Source: Gemmatimonadales bacterium (GTDB lineage Bacteria > Gemmatimonadota > Gemmatimonadetes > Gemmatimonadales > GWC2-71-9). From it: DNA of 15,723 bases. Positions 13,429 through 15,723 of this stretch are shown in pieces. A program made the position numbers and the translations under genes. Location of the stretch: NCBI GenBank assembly GCA_020633775.1, contig JACKDA010000027.1:1-15723 (forward strand). Direction: 5' to 3'. A model generated the notes under the pieces. It was not told where the DNA came from, did no database searches, and saw nothing but the letters and a program-made list of their open reading frames with translations. Each line of letters begins with the position of its first letter. The first letter of the stretch is position 1.

Positions 13429-14249
13429 TCAGACCCGGGCGGTGTCTCGGCTCATCCGCCACGCGGCGCCGCCGACGAAGACCGCCAGCCACGCGACCGC
13501 GTTGAGCACGGAGTACCAGTCGAGCTCGCGGGTCAGCGGCCACCGGGAGATCTCCGCGACCCCGAACATCGGGGTGGTCGAGGCGACCCACCACATGGTG
13601 GTGCCCTTCGTGATCGGGATGAACACGTTGCCGAGGAAGGACAGCAGCGCCAGGCCGGGACCGAGGATCTGCATGGCGTTCTCGCCCGGCACCAGGTAGC
13701 CGACGAACACCCCGAGCGCGGCGAAGACCAGCGAGCAGACGACGGTCAGCAGCGCGCAGGCCACCCAGGTGGCCGCCGGCATGTCGGGCTTGCCCTGGAC
13801 CAGGCCGGCGACGTTGACCATGGTCACCGCGACCGCGCCGAGCAGCACCGCGAGCAGGGTCTTCACCAGGATGTAGGACACCGGGGAGAGCGGCGTGAGC
13901 CGCAGCTGCCGGGACCAGCCGAGCGACCGCTCGAGGGCGACCGCGGTGCCGCCGGAGGCGGCGGTCAGCGCGGCGCCGTAGAGCGCCATCGACACCATGA
14001 TGTACGCCGACACGTTCCCGACGCCCACCGACTCGTTCGCGTAGTCCTGGCTGCCGGCGAAGGCGAAGAACAACGCGCTGGGGAACACGAACGCGAAGAT
14101 GACCGTCCGCCGGTTGCGCAGCACCCGGCGCAGCTCGATGCCGACCAGCGTCCGGTTCAGGCCGCCCCAGCGGGGCACGGCACGGGTGGCCGGGTCGAAG
14201 CCGGGCGTCGCGGCCGCGGTGGCGCTCGCGGCAGGGAGTGCGGTGTCGT

Positions 14250-14253
<4 letters not shown>
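13429..14253 (-). CDS. ABC-2 type transporter permease
   Basis: A 274-aa membrane component of an ABC exporter. A cytoplasmic N-terminus (1-45, Ala-rich then NRTLVGIELRRVLRNRRT) precedes the first helix VIFAFVFPSALFFAFAG (about 49-65), typical of ABC-2 permeases. Further helices lie near 82-100, 131-151, 163-188, 195-218 and 248-267. The extracytoplasmic loop after helix 1 is short, so no large substrate-binding domain is present. It starts by ATGA overlap with the ATPase gene. Together with the DesK-type kinase this resembles Bacillus LnrLMN-LnrJK (export of or resistance to membrane-active compounds), but the substrate cannot be told. Confidence 0.93.
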
Positions 14254-15188
<935 letters not shown>

Positions 15189-15231
15189 GCCTCCAGCGTG
15201 TCGGCTCCCCGCCGACCGGACCTCAGCCCTC

Positions 15232-15252
15232 TGTCACGACTCCGGCGTGACA
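15232..15252. promoter_or_regulatory. Inverted repeat upstream of the ABC transporter unit (candidate operator)
   Basis: TGTCACG-N7-CGTGACA is a perfect 7-bp-arm dyad located 44-64 bp before the ATPase ATG. TTGTCA (15254-15249, minus strand) could be a -35 overlapping the dyad; the matching -10 is not convincing. This is a natural target for the DesR-like regulator at the end of the unit. Confidence 0.5.
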
Positions 15253-15264
15253 AACGTCAGCCGT

Positions 15265-15278
15265 GCCGGGCCTCCGGC
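15265..15278. terminator. Short hairpin after the right-edge gene
   Basis: GCCGG-GCCT-CCGGC forms a 5-bp stem with a 4-nt loop, 4 nt beyond the stop of the minus-strand gene at 15283. There is no T-tract, so terminator function is tentative. Confidence 0.35.
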
Positions 15279-15282
15279 CGGG

Positions 15283-15723
15283 TCAGTACGTCGAGACGTG
15301 GACGTGGTCGTAGTGGTTGGCCGTGGCCGACCCGCGGTTGGACATCGGCCGCCAGCCCTCGCCGGAGCGGACCGGGGTCCAGATGTGCTGGCGCCAGATC
15401 ACGTCGTAGAGGTGCAGCTCGGCGGCGTGGGCTCGCAGGTAGTCGGCGATCGCGGTGCCGAGCGCCACGTCGCTGGTCATGATGTCCAACGCCCGCCCCG
15501 AGGAGTGCTCACCGTGGGCGTCCCAGCCGCCGTAGCGGGTGATCTGGGGGAAGGCGTGGCACACCGAGCGATAGACCCGGATGGCGTTGGTGGTGAGCCC
15601 GTTCTCGACGCTGGAGTCGGGGCACGGCGCCATCGACAGCCCGGCCGCCGGGCCGACGGGCTTGTCGCTGCTGAGGTAGCCCGCGGTCACCCAGCGCGGC
15701 TCTCCCTTGACGACCACCTCGAC
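15283..15723 (-). CDS. Secreted SH3b / ARB_07466-like (VldE-type) C-terminal domain protein (cut by right window edge)
   Basis: The frame is open to the window edge, so the N-terminus (probably with a signal peptide) is missing; the in-frame GTG at 15717 is unlikely to be the true start. The first visible residues, GEPRWVTAGYLS, look like the end of a bacterial SH3 domain. A Pro/Gly linker and CPDSSVENGLTTNAI follow, and then the ARB_07466-like domain often seen in actinobacterial secreted proteins. It has YGGWDAHGEHSSGRALDIM with H and D in an H-x6-D arrangement, and a terminal HYDHVHVSTY with HxH. These match the metal-ligand pattern of M15/VanY-like peptidases, so peptidoglycan binding or cleavage is possible. 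Activity is not proven for the family. Confidence 0.8.
   Translation of the reverse strand, partial: VEVVVKGEPRWVTAGYLSSDKPVGPAAGLSMAPCPDSSVENGLTTNAIRVYRSVCHAFPQITRYGGWDAHGEHSSGRALDIMTSDVALGTAIADYLRAHAAELHLYDVIWRQHIWTPVRSGEGWRPMSNRGSATANHYDHVHVSTY

Overview
The window is high-GC, densely coded bacterial chromosome with encoded tRNA CCA ends, GTG starts and gene order typical of Actinobacteria. dnaG, dgt and a tRNA-Asn lie in the same neighbourhood, and the proteins read like those of Nocardioidaceae (Nocardioides or a close relative). That assignment is inferred from recognition, not from a search. I see no CRISPR array, insertion sequence, integrase or prophage module.

Layout. The left edge (2-715, +) holds the C-terminal end of a membrane-anchored Ser/Thr protein kinase. 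It is followed by a CAT-anticodon tRNA (-), a vitamin K epoxide reductase (VKOR) family protein (-), and a divergent PIG-L deacetylase (+). Next come tRNA-Asn (-) and the DNA primase gene dnaG (-), which is translationally coupled to a downstream gene of unknown function. The PIG-L gene and the dnaG-coupled gene each end in a short 22-nt-period tandem repeat. The two arrays bracket tRNA-Asn and have the same sense relative to the gene they follow. A 70-aa membrane-anchored protein (-) diverges from a permuted-papain-like protein (+). A two-gene unit of unknown function (55 and 115 aa, +) ends at a strong bidirectional hairpin.

From 6717 to 9409 a six-helix membrane protein (-) diverges from a DesK/LuxR-type two-component pair (+). 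From 9435 to 15188 everything is on the minus strand. Read in transcription order, it is an ABC-2 ATPase, its permease, a second DesK-type kinase and its LuxR-type regulator (an arrangement like the Bacillus linearmycin-resistance Lnr module), then dgt overlapping a D-2-hydroxyacid dehydrogenase. The right edge holds the C-terminal end of a secreted protein with an SH3b remnant and an ARB_07466/VldE-like domain.

The main non-gene signals are three. (1) Eight protein genes or gene starts carry a TAnnnT-like -10 hexamer exactly 6-7 nt before the start codon, which predicts leaderless mRNAs; this choice sets several starts. The CAT tRNA has the same geometry relative to its mature 5' base. (2) The 3'-end repeats can fold into GNRA-capped mini-hairpins. 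(3) Inverted repeats sit upstream of both two-component/ABC units and could be response-regulator operators. I found no clearly new multi-gene defence or metabolic system. The repeat element is the best candidate for something undescribed.
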